Source: Gammaproteobacteria bacterium
Lineage (GTDB): Bacteria; Pseudomonadota; Gammaproteobacteria; JAKDMP01
Assembly: GCA_027018875.1 (NCBI GenBank)
Contig: JALUYA010000044.1
Coordinates: 1 to 38,987 of the forward strand
Length of the DNA stretch: 38,987 nucleotides
Direction of reading: 5' to 3'
Shown here: positions 1 through 11,266 of the stretch, one piece after another
Position numbering within the stretch: position 1 is the stretch's first letter
Layout of the letters: every line of letters begins with the position of its first letter
Made by a program: the position numbers and the translations under genes
The notes under the pieces: model-generated
What the model was told of the DNA's origin: nothing
Databases searched by the model: none
What the model saw: the letters and a program-made list of their open reading frames with translations, nothing else

Positions 1-50
1 GGCTTGCGATACTTCTCGAACCCTTCCTCGGACAGACTCTGTTGGCGCAT
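1..50 (-). CDS. IS5-family-like transposase, N-terminal fragment (cut by window edge)
   Basis: Reading leftward from an ATG at 48-50, the frame stays open to the window edge and gives M-R-Q-Q-S-L-S-E-E-G-F-E-K-Y-R-K. I recognise this as the usual opening of IS5-family DDE transposases, which start with forms such as MRQQ(T/S)...GFEKYRK before the conserved block that follows. Only about 16 residues are visible, so no catalytic residues can be checked. It lies 134 bases beyond the rpoC stop, where rpsL normally begins in gammaproteobacteria. The short plus-strand ORF at 42-254 overlaps it and the end of rpoC and is not credible. The call rests on family memory of a short N-terminus; the rest of the element is outside the window. 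Confidence 0.6.
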   Translation of the reverse strand, partial: MRQQSLSEEGFEKYRK

Positions 51-122
51 CCCCGATTACTCCGTGCAGCAGAAATCCATAACGCGTATTATCCCAAATC
101 AGGGGAATTAATCAGAGCTTAC
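1..122 (-). mobile_element. Possible end of an IS5-like insertion sequence
   Basis: The transposase start at 50 is preceded in the transposase direction by about 70 bases containing an AT-rich stretch, GTAAGCTCTGATTAATTC (minus strand, about 122 to 105). That is a reasonable position for a terminal inverted repeat. Directly outside it, at 123-126, is CTAA (TTAG on the minus strand), which fits the YTAR target preference of many IS5-group elements. The other end and the second copy of the target duplication are outside the window, so the boundary is inferred. Confidence 0.35.
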
Positions 123-184
123 CTAAGAGATATCCCACGAAAACCGGTCGGGGAAATACCTTGTCGGCATCTCCCCCTATCCAT

Positions 185-3100
185 TTATGGATTGGAAGAT
201 ACCGCCTTGCCCGATTCGATTGCGCTTCCCTCGGCTGCCGCCGAATTGGCTTGAGCATCTGCGACGCCTATGAACAGGCTTTCAGCCTCGCTACGCGCTT
301 TCTCGGCTTCACTACGCGCCTTCTCGGCCCCTGACATGCCCTGGCGTAATCGATGGTAGGCTTGACCAGTTCCCGCAGGAATCAATCTTCCAACTATGAC
401 ATTCTCTTTAAGCCCGTGCAGATGATCAATGGCCCCTCGTACGGATGCTTCCGTCAAAACCCTGGTTGTTTCCTGGAACGATGCGGCTGAAATGAATGAT
501 TCCGTGGCCAATGACGCCTTGGTAATGCCAAGCAGAACCGGATCCCAGCTTGCCGGCTGCAATCCCTTTTCCACCGCCACCTCGTTAGCCGCCACTATGC
601 GCGCCCAATCAACCTGTTCTCCTTTAAGAAAAGAAGTATTACCAGGCTTGGTAATTATCCCCTTGCGCAACATCTGGCGAACGATCACTTCGATATGTTT
701 ATCGTTTATTTTCACACCCTGCAAGCGATAGACATCTTGAATTTCACGACCCATAAATTCTGCCAGTGGATACACTCCAAGAACTCGCAAAATATCATGT
801 GGATCGGGATCCCCATCTGCTATTACATCTCCTCGAACGACATGCTCGCCTTCAAAAACATTGATCTGCCGCCATTTGGGAATCAACATCTCAACCTCTT
901 CCCCATCTTCGGTCGTGATAACCAACCGCTGTTTTCCCTTGGCATCCTTGCCATAGGAAACCGCTCCACTGGCTTCGGCAAGAATTGCTGGTTCCTTGGG
1001 ACGACGAGCCTCAAATAAATCCGCCACACGTGGTAAGCCACCGGTGATATCCCGAGTCTTTGAAGTTTCCTGGGGAATACGCGCGATAACATCACCAACC
1101 CCAACCTCATCACCATTTTCCAGAGTTACGATGGCACCTCCAGGCAACGCATATTGGGCGGGTACTTGCGTACCCGGAAGATTAAGCGGGTTACCCTCGG
1201 CATCCAGCACTCGAACCATCGGTTTTAAATCCCGGCCAGCTGCAGGCCTCTGCTTGGAATCAAGCACACGAATGCTCGACAAACCGGTAATCTCATCCAC
1301 TTCCAATCGTGAGGACAGACCCTCTAAGAAATCACTAAACTGCACCCGACCTTTGACCTCGGTAACGATGGGATGGGTATGTGGATCCCAAGTAGCTACC
1401 ACCTGCCCTCCATTAACCGCCGTACCATCACGCACCGTCACTATAGCCCCGTAAGGCACTTTATACCGTTCTCGCTCACGACCCACATCGTCTACCACGG
1501 CCAGTTCACCTGAACGTGAAATCGCCACAAGATTGCCCTCAGTATTCTCCACATACTTGAAGTTCTGTAAACGAATTGAACCCTTGGATTTAACCTCAAT
1601 ATGGCTCACGGCAGCCGAACGTGAAGCGGCTCCACCAATATGGAAGGTCCTCATTGTCAGCTGCGTCCCAGGCTCACCGATCGATTGTGCTGCAATCACC
1701 CCCACCGCTTCACCAATGTTAACGCGCATCCCCCGCGCCAGGTCCCGCCCATAACACTGGGCACAAATTCCATAGGAGGTCCGGCAGGTAATTGGTGAGC
1801 GTACCACGACCCGATCCACACCAGCCTCCTCAAGCCGTCCTACCCAATTTTCGTCAAGAAGCGTACCCGCAGGCACAAGTTCCTCGCCAGTGTCCGGAAC
1901 TAATATCGGTTGTGCCGCAACTCGGCCAAGTACGCGTTCGCGCAAAGGCTCCAGTACTTCCCCCCCTTCGACGATGGGCTTCATTTCAAGCCCTTCCTCC
2001 GTGCCACAATCCTCTTCGGTAACCACCAAATCTTGGGCCACATCAACCAGGCGTCGGGTAAGGTAACCTGAATTAGCGGTCTTGAGCGCAGTATCGGCGA
2101 GTCCTTTACGCGCTCCATGAGTAGAAATGAAGTACTGCAACACGGTCAACCCTTCTCGGAAATTCGCGGTAATGGGCGTTTCGATAATCGAGCCATCCGG
2201 CTTAGCCATAAGACCACGCATTCCGGCAAGCTGGCGGATCTGAGCCGGAGAACCCCGAGCCCCGGAATCGGCCATCATATAAATGGAGTTGAATGAAGCC
2301 TGGCGAACCTGCTTTCCCTCGGCATCAACCACCTCCTCGCTACCGAGCCCATCCATCATCGCCTTGGCGACCTGGTCATTCGTGCGCGACCAGATATCAA
2401 CCACCTTGTTGTAGCGCTCTCCGACTGTAACCAGCCCCGATGAGTACTGATTTTCTATTTCCTTAACCTCGGTTTCTGCCGCGGCTAGAATTTTAGCTTT
2501 TTCAGGCGGAATAACTATATCGTCCACCCCGATTGAAACTCCCGAACGAGTCGCATAATAAAAGCCGGTATACATCAGCTGATCGGCAAACACAACCGTT
2601 GCCTTCAATCCACGAGAACGGTAGCATTCATCAATCAACCCGGCTATGGCCTTCTTGGTGAGGTCACGATTAATCAGGTCAAACGACATTCCCCGCGGCA
2701 GTATCTCGGACAATAAAGAGCGTCCCACCGTAGTTTTCACCAAGCGCAACCGAGAATATAACTCCCCGGATTCATCTTCAATATAGTCCTGTACTCGAAC
2801 CTTAACCCAGGTATGCAAAGAAACCACCCCGGAATCATAGGCACGATGAGCCTCGGAAACATCCGTGAAAACCATCCCCTCTCCCCGAGAATTAATCCTC
2901 CCCCGGGTTAAGTAATAAAGCCCAAGTACAACATCCTGGGTAGGAACAATAATAGGTTCGCCATTAGCCGGAGAAAGAATATTGTTCGAAGACATCATCA
3001 ATGTACGCGCTTCGAGTTGCGCCTCTATTGAAAGCGGCACATGAACAGCCATCTGGTCGCCATCAAAATCGGCATTAAAAGCTGTACATACCAAAGGATG

Positions 3101-4447
3101 TAGCTGTATTGCCTTACCTTCAATCAGTACCGGTTCGAATGCCTGGATTCCCAGGCGATGCAATGTAGGTGCACGATTCAAAAGCACGGGATGTTCACGA
3201 ATCACCTCTTCAAGAATATCCCATACTTCCGCTACTTCATCCTCAACCAGACGTTTAGCCTGCTTGATGGTTGTTGCCATTCCCCGCAGCTGGAGCTTAG
3301 AAAAAATGAAAGGCTTGAACAACTCAAGCGTCATACGTTTCGGCAATCCACATTGGTGCAGTTTTAGGGTGGGACCCACCACAATCACCGAACGCCCGGA
3401 ATAGTCCACTCGCTTGCCAAGCAAGTTCTGCCGGAAGCGTCCATGTTTCCCTTTGATCATATCGGAGAGCGATTTTAGCGGCCGTCTATTGGAACCGGTC
3501 ACCGCACGTCCACGGCGCCCATTATCCAAGAGAGAGTCAACCGACTCTTGTAACATACGCTTTTCGTTACAGACAATAATGTCAGGGGCTTTTAATTCGA
3601 GCAATCGATGCAAACGATTATTACGATTGATTACACGCCGATAGAGGTCATTAAGATCCGATGTTGCAAAACGTCCGCCATCAAGAGGCACCAAGGGTCG
3701 AAGATCCGGAGGTAAAACCGGTAAGACCGTAAAGACCATCCACTCGGGCTTGTTTCCCGACTCGAGGAACGACTCCATAAGCTTGAGTCGCTTGGCGATA
3801 CGCTTGGACTTGGTTTCCGAGTTTGTGGATGCAAGTTGCTGCCTCAAATTTACTATTTCGCTCTTCAGGTCAATCCCGGAAAGCAATTTGCGGACTCCTT
3901 CGGCACCCATACAGGCATCGAAACTGTCGCCGTTCTCCTCAATTGCATCGTAATACTGTTCCTCGGTAAGCAATTGTCCCCGCTCCAGCGGAGTCATCCC
4001 CGGGTCAACAACAATATAGGACTCGAAGTACAGCACTCTTTCAAGCTCACGCAACGTGAGATCCAACATCAGCCCAATACGCGAAGGCAGAGATTTTAAA
4101 AACCAGATGTGGGCCACAGGACTCGCAAGATCAATATGCCCCATTCGTTCCCGGCGCACTTTTACTGAAGTGACTTCCACTCCACATTTTTCACATACGA
4201 CCCCACGGTATTTAAGGCGTTTATATTTTCCGCAGAGGCATTCATAATCCTTCATAGGCCCAAAAATACGGGCGCAAAATAGCCCATCGCGTTCCGGTTT
4301 GAAGGTGCGATAATTAATAGTTTCCGGTTTTTTTACCTCACCATAAGACCACGAACGAATCGTTTCCGGAGACGCCAGGCGTACGCGAATCGCATCAAAA
4401 TCCGGAGACTGACCAGGCTGTTTGAACATTTGTAAAAGCTCTTTCAT
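185..4447 (-). CDS. rpoC: DNA-directed RNA polymerase subunit beta'
   Basis: Largest subunit of RNA polymerase. It forms the clamp and most of the active centre, in the cytoplasm with RpoA, RpoB, RpoZ and sigma. The protein is 1420 residues, about the usual gammaproteobacterial length. The N-terminal zinc ribbon cysteines are C70, C72, C85 and C88. The catalytic NADFDGDQ motif starts at N458, so the Mg-binding aspartates are D460, D462 and D464, the same numbering as in E. coli. A second cysteine cluster ([11 protein letters not shown]) lies near residue 890. The start at 4447 is preceded by AGGAGAGGT. It is the last visible gene of the rplKAJL-rpoBC block, 55 bases after rpoB. The C-terminal tail carries a duplicated heptad (285-326) and an Ala/Ser-rich end. 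Confidence 0.99.
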   Translation of the reverse strand: MKELLQMFKQPGQSPDFDAIRVRLASPETIRSWSYGEVKKPETINYRTFKPERDGLFCARIFGPMKDYECLCGKYKRLKYRGVVCEKCGVEVTSVKVRRERMGHIDLASPVAHIWFLKSLPSRIGLMLDLTLRELERVLYFESYIVVDPGMTPLERGQLLTEEQYYDAIEENGDSFDACMGAEGVRKLLSGIDLKSEIVNLRQQLASTNSETKSKRIAKRLKLMESFLESGNKPEWMVFTVLPVLPPDLRPLVPLDGGRFATSDLNDLYRRVINRNNRLHRLLELKAPDIIVCNEKRMLQESVDSLLDNGRRGRAVTGSNRRPLKSLSDMIKGKHGRFRQNLLGKRVDYSGRSVIVVGPTLKLHQCGLPKRMTLELFKPFIFSKLQLRGMATTIKQAKRLVEDEVAEVWDILEEVIREHPVLLNRAPTLHRLGIQAFEPVLIEGKAIQLHPLVCTAFNADFDGDQMAVHVPLSIEAQLEARTLMMSSNNILSPANGEPIIVPTQDVVLGLYYLTRGRINSRGEGMVFTDVSEAHRAYDSGVVSLHTWVKVRVQDYIEDESGELYSRLRLVKTTVGRSLLSEILPRGMSFDLINRDLTKKAIAGLIDECYRSRGLKATVVFADQLMYTGFYYATRSGVSIGVDDIVIPPEKAKILAAAETEVKEIENQYSSGLVTVGERYNKVVDIWSRTNDQVAKAMMDGLGSEEVVDAEGKQVRQASFNSIYMMADSGARGSPAQIRQLAGMRGLMAKPDGSIIETPITANFREGLTVLQYFISTHGARKGLADTALKTANSGYLTRRLVDVAQDLVVTEEDCGTEEGLEMKPIVEGGEVLEPLRERVLGRVAAQPILVPDTGEELVPAGTLLDENWVGRLEEAGVDRVVVRSPITCRTSYGICAQCYGRDLARGMRVNIGEAVGVIAAQSIGEPGTQLTMRTFHIGGAASRSAAVSHIEVKSKGSIRLQNFKYVENTEGNLVAISRSGELAVVDDVGRERERYKVPYGAIVTVRDGTAVNGGQVVATWDPHTHPIVTEVKGRVQFSDFLEGLSSRLEVDEITGLSSIRVLDSKQRPAAGRDLKPMVRVLDAEGNPLNLPGTQVPAQYALPGGAIVTLENGDEVGVGDVIARIPQETSKTRDITGGLPRVADLFEARRPKEPAILAEASGAVSYGKDAKGKQRLVITTEDGEEVEMLIPKWRQINVFEGEHVVRGDVIADGDPDPHDILRVLGVYPLAEFMGREIQDVYRLQGVKINDKHIEVIVRQMLRKGIITKPGNTSFLKGEQVDWARIVAANEVAVEKGLQPASWDPVLLGITKASLATESFISAASFQETTRVLTEASVRGAIDHLHGLKENVIVGRLIPAGTGQAYHRLRQGMSGAEKARSEAEKARSEAESLFIGVADAQANSAAAEGSAIESGKAVSSNP
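285..326 (-). repeat. Two 21-bp tandem units inside the 3' end of rpoC
   Basis: Two adjacent 21-base units (285-305 and 306-326) differ at three positions, two of them synonymous wobble bases. They encode two successive copies of EKARSEA, followed by the partial copy E-S-L, in the charged C-terminal tail of RpoC. The tail beyond the conserved core tolerates length change in this family, so the repeat is probably a local slippage product. Confidence 0.85.
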
Positions 4448-4502
4448 GACCTCTCCTATCCACTAAAGGATCGAGCAGTTGGAAAACTCAGAAAATCCCT
4501 AA

Positions 4503-7500
4503 TCAATGGGCTTCAGCGTTATCCTTGGCGGACTCCAAAACCAGATTAATTCCCAAGGCCTCGATTTCCTTAACCAAAACATTGAATGACTCAGGCATCC
4601 CCGCCTCCATACGATGTTCGCCATCAACGATATTCTTATACATTTGAGTACGCCCATTAACATCGTCTGACTTAACGGTAAGCATTTCTTGCAACGTATA
4701 CGCAGCTCCATAGGCCTCCAATGCCCAGACTTCCATCTCCCCGAAGCGCTGCCCACCAAACTGCGCCTTCCCGCCCAGCGGCTGCTGGGTAACTAAACTG
4801 TAGGGTCCGGTAGAACGAGCATGCATTTTGTCATCTACCAAGTGGTTCAGCTTGAGCATATACATATAGCCGACTGTCACCTCACGCTCGAAAGCATCAC
4901 CGGTACGGCCATCGTACAAAATAGTCTGGCCGCTTTCCGGCAGACCAGCCAGGCGTAATAGATTCTTGATCTCATTTTCATCGGCGCCATCAAAAACCGG
5001 AGTTGCCATCGGAACACCATCTCGAAGATTACTTGCCAGCTCAAGAACTTCCTTATCACTTAACGAGTCGATATCGGCTCTGGACCCACTGGTTTTGTTA
5101 TATATAGAATTCAGAAATTTTCTCAATTTTGCAATCTCTTCCTGCTGTTCCAACAGTCGGTCAATTTTTTTCCCTAACCCTTTTGCCGCCCAGCCAAGAT
5201 GGGTTTCCAGAATTTGGCCGATATTCATGCGCGAAGGCACTCCGAGTGGGTTAAGCACAACATCCACCACCATGCCATTTTCCATGTATGGCATATCTTC
5301 GGCCGAGATAATACGAGAAATAACACCCTTGTTTCCGTGGCGGCCTGCCATCTTATCTCCCGGTTGAATACGACGCTTAACCGCAAGAAACACCTTGGCC
5401 ATCTTAAGTACACCAGGCGGAAGTTCATTCCCCGCAGTGAGCTTTTGTTTCTGGTATTCAAACCGTTCCGCTAAAACCTGTTTTTGCCGCTCAAGATACT
5501 CCTGCTTTTCTTCGAGCAATCGATTAATTTTCTCGTCACGAAGACGGATTTCAAACCATCTATCATGGGAAAGTCCGGCAAGATATTCCCGGGTTATTTT
5601 TGAGCCAGCCTTAAGTTTTTTTGGCCCGCCCTCAGCAACCTTATCAACCAACAAACGCTCGAGTCGCTGATAAATATCATTTTCTAAGATCCGCCTCTCA
5701 TCGTTAAGATCCTTACTCACCCTCCCAAGAGCGGCCCCCTCAATAGAAAGCGCACGAGCATCCTTGGTAACACCTTCCCGTGTAAATACTTGAACATCAA
5801 TAACAGTTCCATCCATACCCGGGGGAACCCGGAGGGAAGTGTCTTTCACATCCGAGGCATTTTCACCAAAAATCGCCCGCAGAAGTTTTTCTTCCGGAGT
5901 ATGTTGGGTTTCACCTTTGGGGGTTACCTTGCCAATAAGAATATCGCCGGCCTTTACCTTGGCACCGATGAATGCAATACCCGACTCATCCAAATTAGCG
6001 AGTGCGCTCTCACTCACGTTCGGTATATCACTGGTGATCTCTTCAGGACCCAGTTTTGTGTCCCTGGCAACGCAAGTAAGCTCTTCAATATGGATACTAG
6101 TAAATCGATCCTCTTCCACCACCCGCTCAGAAATAAGGATCGAATCTTCAAAATTGTACCCATGCCACGGCATAAAAGCCACTAATAAATTCTGCCCCAG
6201 CGCTAACTCACCCAAATCGGTTGAGGATCCATCGGCCAATACATCCCCACGAGTAATTGTATCACCCGTTCTAACCAATGGCCGTTGATTTATGCAGGTA
6301 TTCTGATTTGATCGCATGTATTTAGTCATACGATAAATATCTACACCAGGCTCTCCAGGATGAGTTTCATCTTCATTAACCATTATTACAATGCGGGATG
6401 CATCTACGGAATCGACACATCCGCCTCGACGGGCGATAATGGTTACCCCGGAGTCAACTGCAACAACCCGTTCCATCCCAGTTCCTACCAGCGGTTTTTG
6501 CGCCTTAAGAGTAGGGACCGCCTGACGTTGCATGTTAGAACCCATCAGCGCCCGATTTGCGTCATCGTGCTCCAGAAAAGGGATCAGCGAGGCGGCTACA
6601 GAAACCGTCTGCATAGGAGACACATCAATAAAATCAACTTTATCTCTAGCTGCCAACATGAACTCCCCTTGATACCGGCAAGTAACCAGATCATCCAGAA
6701 ATTCACGCTTTTTACCCAGCCTAGAATTGGCTTGTGCGATATAATATCGACCTTCCTCAATCGCGGACAAATAGACAATTTCATCGCCCACAATTGAATT
6801 CTTGACTACCCGGTAGGGAGTTTCAAGAAATCCATATTTATTAGTGCGTGCAAACACAGCAAAGGAATTAATAAGACCAATATTCGGCCCCTCGGGAGTT
6901 TCGATCGGGCAGATACGCCCATAGTGGGTTGCATGAACATCACGCACCTCAAAACCAGCCCGCTCCCGAGTCAATCCTCCTGGACCCAGTGCCGACACCC
7001 GACGCTTATGAGTCACCTCAGATAGTGGATTATTCTGATCCATAAACTGACTCAACTGGCTTGAGCCAAAAAATTCCTTCATCGCTGCGGCCACCGGTTT
7101 TGAGTTGATCAGATCCCGCGGCATCAAACCTTCGGATTCTGCAATGGCCAAACGTTCCCGGACTACACGCTCAACTCGAACCAACCCAACGCGAAATGCA
7201 TTTTCAGCCATCTCCCCTACACTGCGCACACGACGATTACCCAGATGGTCGATATCATCCGTTTGACCGCGACCATTGCGTATATCTATTAACGTCTTAA
7301 TAACACCAATAATATCTTCACAAGAAAGAATAGATGATCCGATATGCTCCTCGCGCCCAAGGCGCCGGTTAAACTTCATCCGCCCAACCGCGGAAAGGTC
7401 GTAGCGTTCAGGATTAAAGAAAAGATTGGAAAATAATTTCTCTGCTGAATCCTTGGTTGGAGGTTCACCTGGACGCATCATGCGATAAATTTCAACTTGC

Positions 7501-8600
7501 GCCTCAAATTGCGTGGCAGTAGGATCAACCCGTATAGTCTCGGAGATATAGGGACCTTGATCCAAGTCATTAGTAAATAAGACGTGAATTTCGTTAATGT
7601 CATTTTTGATAAAGGCCGCAACCTGTTCCTCAGTAATAATGTCATTGGCATTGGCAATGACCTCCCCAGTCTGGTCATCAATCACATCTTGCGCAATTGT
7701 CTTTCCGACCATGAATTCAAGTGGAACCACCAAATAGTCCACCTGGGCTTTTTCAATCTCACGTACATGCCGAGCTGTAATCCTTCGGCCTTCTTCAACG
7801 ATGACTTTATCGTTTACCTTTATATCGAAAGCTGCAGTTTCTCCTCGCAAGCGTTCGGGAACCAGATCCAGCCGAATTTCGCCATTTTGCAGGTGAAAAA
7901 CATTATGTTCATAAAACATCTCAAGCATCTGAACATTGGTATATCCCAGAGCCCGGAGTAATATGGTTACCGGAATTTTTCGGCGTCGATCAATGCGCAC
8001 GAAAACCTTATCGGTATGATCAAACTCAAAATCGAGCCAAGATCCGCGATAGGGAATGATCCGTGCCGAATAAAGTAATTTTCCAGAAGAATGACTTTTC
8101 CCTCTATCATGATCAAAGAACACGCCCGGCGAGCGGTGCAACTGGGAGACAATGACACGCTCGGTTCCATTGATGACGAATGTGCCATTATCGGTCATTA
8201 ATGGCAATTCTCCTAGGTAGACCTCCTGTTCCCGCATGTCTTTAACGCGCCTCGTGCCCCCTCTTTGCTTCTCATACAGCACCAGACTAACGGTCGCTTT
8301 TAACGCCGCCGCATAGGTAAGCCCACGAATCTGACATTCATGAACATCAAATACCGGCTCCTCGATCTTATAACCGAGATATTCCAGTGCTGCATTCCCC
8401 GAATGGCTTTCTATGGGGAACACTGATGTAAACGCACCATGCAATCCAACATCCTGCCTATCCTCCGGCTTCTTATCCAACTGCAAAAACTGATGATACG
8501 AATCAAGCTGAGTAGCCAACAGATAAGGCACAGGCAGAACACTCTGACTTTTGCCAAAATTTTTGCGGATACGCTTTTTTTCAGTAAATGAATACGTCAT
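4503..8600 (-). CDS. rpoB: DNA-directed RNA polymerase subunit beta
   Basis: Second large subunit of RNA polymerase, forming the other jaw of the active-centre cleft. It has 1365 residues against about 1342 in E. coli. The rifampicin-binding region is clear near residues 505-575, with [20 protein letters not shown] and then [11 protein letters not shown]. The residues most often changed in resistant mutants (the D, H and S equivalent to E. coli 516, 526 and 531) are wild type. The C-terminal region has the usual [20 protein letters not shown] block. The ATG at 8600 follows GAGGTGA. It is co-directional with rplL upstream and rpoC downstream. Its composition is markedly AT-richer than the rest of the window. 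Confidence 0.99.
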   Translation of the reverse strand: MTYSFTEKKRIRKNFGKSQSVLPVPYLLATQLDSYHQFLQLDKKPEDRQDVGLHGAFTSVFPIESHSGNAALEYLGYKIEEPVFDVHECQIRGLTYAAALKATVSLVLYEKQRGGTRRVKDMREQEVYLGELPLMTDNGTFVINGTERVIVSQLHRSPGVFFDHDRGKSHSSGKLLYSARIIPYRGSWLDFEFDHTDKVFVRIDRRRKIPVTILLRALGYTNVQMLEMFYEHNVFHLQNGEIRLDLVPERLRGETAAFDIKVNDKVIVEEGRRITARHVREIEKAQVDYLVVPLEFMVGKTIAQDVIDDQTGEVIANANDIITEEQVAAFIKNDINEIHVLFTNDLDQGPYISETIRVDPTATQFEAQVEIYRMMRPGEPPTKDSAEKLFSNLFFNPERYDLSAVGRMKFNRRLGREEHIGSSILSCEDIIGVIKTLIDIRNGRGQTDDIDHLGNRRVRSVGEMAENAFRVGLVRVERVVRERLAIAESEGLMPRDLINSKPVAAAMKEFFGSSQLSQFMDQNNPLSEVTHKRRVSALGPGGLTRERAGFEVRDVHATHYGRICPIETPEGPNIGLINSFAVFARTNKYGFLETPYRVVKNSIVGDEIVYLSAIEEGRYYIAQANSRLGKKREFLDDLVTCRYQGEFMLAARDKVDFIDVSPMQTVSVAASLIPFLEHDDANRALMGSNMQRQAVPTLKAQKPLVGTGMERVVAVDSGVTIIARRGGCVDSVDASRIVIMVNEDETHPGEPGVDIYRMTKYMRSNQNTCINQRPLVRTGDTITRGDVLADGSSTDLGELALGQNLLVAFMPWHGYNFEDSILISERVVEEDRFTSIHIEELTCVARDTKLGPEEITSDIPNVSESALANLDESGIAFIGAKVKAGDILIGKVTPKGETQHTPEEKLLRAIFGENASDVKDTSLRVPPGMDGTVIDVQVFTREGVTKDARALSIEGAALGRVSKDLNDERRILENDIYQRLERLLVDKVAEGGPKKLKAGSKITREYLAGLSHDRWFEIRLRDEKINRLLEEKQEYLERQKQVLAERFEYQKQKLTAGNELPPGVLKMAKVFLAVKRRIQPGDKMAGRHGNKGVISRIISAEDMPYMENGMVVDVVLNPLGVPSRMNIGQILETHLGWAAKGLGKKIDRLLEQQEEIAKLRKFLNSIYNKTSGSRADIDSLSDKEVLELASNLRDGVPMATPVFDGADENEIKNLLRLAGLPESGQTILYDGRTGDAFEREVTVGYMYMLKLNHLVDDKMHARSTGPYSLVTQQPLGGKAQFGGQRFGEMEVWALEAYGAAYTLQEMLTVKSDDVNGRTQMYKNIVDGEHRMEAGMPESFNVLVKEIEALGINLVLESAKDNAEAH

Positions 8601-8667
8601 GCAGAATCACCTCGCCATATACTTTGCGCGGCATGCTGGCGCAAGCTTAGGCTCACGCCGGGTAAAC

Positions 8668-8710
8668 ACGGAAAGGCAGGTCGGCCTTTAGGCTAACCCG
8701 CCTTTTCCGT
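8668..8710 (-). promoter_or_regulatory. Intergenic hairpin between rplL and rpoB
   Basis: The arms ACGGAAAGGC (8668-8677) and GCCTTTTCCGT (8700-8710) are complementary with one extra base, giving a roughly 10-bp stem with an inner GC-rich loop. No T-tract follows in the rpoB direction, so it is not a plain terminator. In E. coli the rplL-rpoB gap carries an attenuator and an RNase III processing hairpin that set the L7/L12 to beta ratio. A similar role here is inferred from position. Confidence 0.5.
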
Positions 8711-8741
8711 ACGGATAACGTTGCACAAACTATAATCGAAA

Positions 8742-9122
8742 TTACTTAATTTCGACCTCTGCACCTGCTTCCTCGAGATCCTTCTTGATTTTTTCCGCTT
8801 CTTCCCTGGAAACACCTTCCTTAAGTGTCGTCGGTGCACCTTCGACCGTATCCTTGGCCTCTTTCAGCCCAAGCCCGGTGATTGCACGAACCGTCTTAAT
8901 AACCGAAACTTTGCTCGAGCCATAACTCTTTAGAACAATGTTAAATTCGGTCTGTTCCTCGGCGGTAGCACCACCATCACCTGCTGCGCCTGCGGGCGCT
9001 ACGGCAACGGCCGCAGCGGCTGAGACACCAAATTTATCCTCCATTGCGGAAATCAGATCCACAATTTCCATAACCGTCATATTAGAAATGGTTTCCAGAA
9101 TATCATCTTTAGAAACTGCCAT
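8742..9122 (-). CDS. rplL: 50S ribosomal protein L7/L12
   Basis: Acidic stalk protein of the large ribosomal subunit that recruits and stimulates translational GTPases. It has 126 residues. An N-terminal dimerisation helix (about 1-33) is followed by an Ala/Gly-rich flexible hinge (about 34-55) and then the globular C-terminal domain. That domain includes [19 protein letters not shown], the conserved factor-binding face. The ATG at 9122 follows GGGAGACGAAG. It lies 58 bases after rplJ, the usual pairing, since L10 and L7/L12 form the stalk complex. Confidence 0.98.
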   Translation of the reverse strand: MAVSKDDILETISNMTVMEIVDLISAMEDKFGVSAAAAVAVAPAGAAGDGGATAEEQTEFNIVLKSYGSSKVSVIKTVRAITGLGLKEAKDTVEGAPTTLKEGVSREEAEKIKKDLEEAGAEVEIK

Positions 9123-9180
9123 CTTCGTCTCCCGGTTTACAATTTACTGTATCAATTTAAATTCTTGACTTGATATGCTC

Positions 9181-9708
9181 TCAAGCCGCCTGTTTTTGGT
9201 CGCGAATCGCCGCCACCGTACGCACCAGCTTCGCTTGCGGCTCAGCCAGTGTACGCACGAACTTCGTCAGCGGGGCCTTGAATGTTGCCGCCAACTTGGC
9301 AAGTGCTTCATCTCGCGTCGGCAGATCCGCTAAGCGATCAAGGTCAGCCGCAGAAAGTAGAACTCCGCCAAAGGCAAGCGCCTTGACCTTGAGTTTATCG
9401 TTTTCTTTAGCAAAACTCCTGATGATTCGTGCAGCAGCACTGGGCTCCTCGGTCGAGAAAGCAAGCACCAATGGTCCATGAAACACCGGTTGCATACACT
9501 CAAAATCAGTACTGGAAACGGCAAGGCGAGCCAGTGTATTCTTCATGACTTTAAGATAAACACCCAAAGCACGCGCCTGTTTTCGCAGTCCCATCATCTC
9601 CTCGACCGACAAGCCGATATATTCCGCACCAACACAGGCAGACGCTCGCTCGGCGACGCTTTTAACCTCTGCAACCAGTGCCTTCTTTTCTTCCAGCCGT
9701 AGTGGCAT
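9181..9708 (-). CDS. rplJ: 50S ribosomal protein L10
   Basis: L10 anchors the L7/L12 dimers to the ribosome and, as the L10-L7/L12 complex, represses its own mRNA. It has 175 residues. The N-terminal rRNA-binding domain includes VKNTL-like text (YLKVMKNTLARLA). The C-terminal helix that binds L7/L12 ends in KLVRTVAAIRDQKQ. The ATG at 9708 is preceded by GGAGAG at good spacing. The 290 bases upstream contain a recognisable L10 leader (9815-9945), so autogenous control is expected. Confidence 0.98.
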   Translation of the reverse strand: MPLRLEEKKALVAEVKSVAERASACVGAEYIGLSVEEMMGLRKQARALGVYLKVMKNTLARLAVSSTDFECMQPVFHGPLVLAFSTEEPSAAARIIRSFAKENDKLKVKALAFGGVLLSAADLDRLADLPTRDEALAKLAATFKAPLTKFVRTLAEPQAKLVRTVAAIRDQKQAA

Positions 9709-9814
9709 AAGCTACTCTCCAGTTTGAGCCCAGACACATACATTTAACCCTCCGTAAAGGGCCACCCGTGGATCCGTAGGGATCCGACGACATACCGGAA
9801 AACACACCGGGAAG

Positions 9815-9945
9815 CCGTCTACGCAGGCCATTAAGCCACTTCACTTTTTTATAAGCCCGAGAATCTTTCATCCTTCGATGCTTACGTCAACTTGCAAAAG
9901 CAACCACGAGCCATCCCGTGATCAAAAGCAGCACCTGCGGTCTTC
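9815..9945 (-). promoter_or_regulatory. Ribosomal protein L10 leader RNA
   Basis: On the minus strand the segment GACCGCAGGTGC (about 9931-9942) is followed about 100 bases later by CCTGCGTAGACGG (9815-9827). These are the two conserved, mutually complementary parts of the L10 leader known upstream of rplJ in gammaproteobacteria, where L10-L7/L12 binds and blocks translation. The spacing and its place between rplA and rplJ fit. A further small hairpin, GGATCC-CTAC-GGATCC, lies closer to rplJ near 9770-9785. Confidence 0.8.
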
Positions 9946-9998
9946 GACCTATCAACTTACGCCGATAGCAGCGGAATTATCCGCATCTTTACCACGCC

Positions 9999-10688
9999 TT
10001 ACAATGATGCGTGGTCAATTACAAGGCCCGGCCCCATAGTAGTAGAGACCGTCACCTTCTTAAGATAGATACCCTTTGAGCTTGCAGGCTTTGCCTTAAT
10101 CAAGTCATCCATCAGCGCCGCCAGATTTTCTTTAAGCGCACCAGAATCAAATTCCACACTGCCAATTCGGCAATGAACAATCCCTGACTTATCAGTTCGG
10201 TATCTAACTTGACCTGATTTTGCCTGCATCACCGCCTTGGCCACATCTGCTGTGACCGTACCCACCTTCGGGTTTGGCATTAGCCCCCGAGGTCCTAAGA
10301 TCGGCCCTAATTTACCGACAAATCGCATCGCATCCGGGGCGGCTATGAGAACATCAAAATCAATTTCCCCCGCCTTGATACGCTCTGCGAGGTCATCAAA
10401 CCCCACTATGTCGGCGCCCGCCTGCCGGGCAGCATCGGCATTCTGACCCTGTGCAAAAACCGCAACACGTACCTCCCGACCGGTTCCATGCGGCAGCACC
10501 GTCGCCCCACGGACAACCTGGTCCGACTTGCGCGGATCAACACCAAGATTTACCGCGGCATCTACGGACTCCGTAAATTTTGCTTGCGGCAAGGATTTAA
10601 GCAAACTGAAGGCCTCGACAGCATCATACACATATCCCGGTTTAATTCTTTCCGTGATAATTTTCCGGCGTTTGCTCACTCGGGCCAT
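9999..10688 (-). CDS. rplA: 50S ribosomal protein L1
   Basis: L1 binds 23S rRNA at the E-site stalk and represses the L11 operon mRNA. It has 229 residues from the ATG at 10688, opening [11 protein letters not shown]. The reading frame runs open further upstream, but that part overlaps rplK and lacks family similarity. The conserved block [13 protein letters not shown] and the following GTVT are present. Only one base separates the rplK stop from this start, so the two are translationally coupled. Confidence 0.98.
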   Translation of the reverse strand: MARVSKRRKIITERIKPGYVYDAVEAFSLLKSLPQAKFTESVDAAVNLGVDPRKSDQVVRGATVLPHGTGREVRVAVFAQGQNADAARQAGADIVGFDDLAERIKAGEIDFDVLIAAPDAMRFVGKLGPILGPRGLMPNPKVGTVTADVAKAVMQAKSGQVRYRTDKSGIVHCRIGSVEFDSGALKENLAALMDDLIKAKPASSKGIYLKKVTVSTTMGPGLVIDHASL

Positions 10689-10689
10689 A

Positions 10690-11121
10690 TCAAAATCCCT
10701 CCACATCAACACCCATACTGCGGGCACTGCCGGCAATCGTGCGTACGGCTGCATCTAGATCGGCGGCACTAAGATCCGGCGCCTTTATCTTTGCAATCTC
10801 CTCAATTTGAACACGTGTCAATTTAGCCACCTTATTTTGATTTGGCACCGCACTACCCTTAGCCAGCCCTGCAGCCTTGCGAATCAGTACCGATGCAGGT
10901 GGAGTTTTGGTGATAAAAGTAAAACTCCGATCGGTATAAACCGTAATAACCACCGGAATCGGAAGACCCTGCTCCATGCCTTTGGTATGCGCATTAAAAG
11001 CCTTACAGAATTCCATGATGTTCACGCCGTGCTGCCCTAGCGCCGGCCCTACGGGAGGACTCGGATTACCCTGTCCAGCCGGAACCTGGAGCTTAATGTA
11101 CGCCTTGACTTTTCGTGCCAT
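10690..11121 (-). CDS. rplK: 50S ribosomal protein L11
   Basis: L11 binds the GTPase-associated centre of 23S rRNA and is needed for RelA activation by uncharged tRNA on stalled ribosomes. RelA is also encoded in this window. It has 143 residues, the standard length. The N-terminal domain carries the proline-rich thiostrepton-binding segment [11 protein letters not shown]. The C-terminal RNA-binding domain contains KTPPASVL. The start at 11121 follows GAGGTGAATT. Confidence 0.98.
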   Translation of the reverse strand: MARKVKAYIKLQVPAGQGNPSPPVGPALGQHGVNIMEFCKAFNAHTKGMEQGLPIPVVITVYTDRSFTFITKTPPASVLIRKAAGLAKGSAVPNQNKVAKLTRVQIEEIAKIKAPDLSAADLDAAVRTIAGSARSMGVDVEGF

Positions 11122-11210
11122 AATTCACCTCATTATTTGGGTAGTAACGCCGATAATACCTATCGGCTCCCCGTTGTCAGCCCAAGTAGAGCCGGCACAT
11201 AGCCGGCCAC

Positions 11211-11239
11211 ACTTTAAAATTAAACTACCAGCCGATCAA
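11211..11239 (-). promoter_or_regulatory. Candidate promoter upstream of rplK
   Basis: On the minus strand TTGATC (11234-11239) and TAAAGT (11211-11216) are separated by 17 bases, each matching four of six consensus positions. E. coli has a separate L11 operon promoter in the same nusG-rplK gap. Two short hairpins lie downstream before rplK (11191-11207 and 11149-11167, the latter a 7-bp stem GCCGATA/TATCGGC). They may form the L1-responsive leader, which is inference. Confidence 0.4.
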
Positions 11240-11266
11240 TCTCACCATCTCTTTTGCAAATAAAAA

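Noticed and set aside
7000-7085. Rifampicin-resistance changes in RpoB
   Set aside because: The key residues in [16 protein letters not shown] and RRVSALG are wild type.
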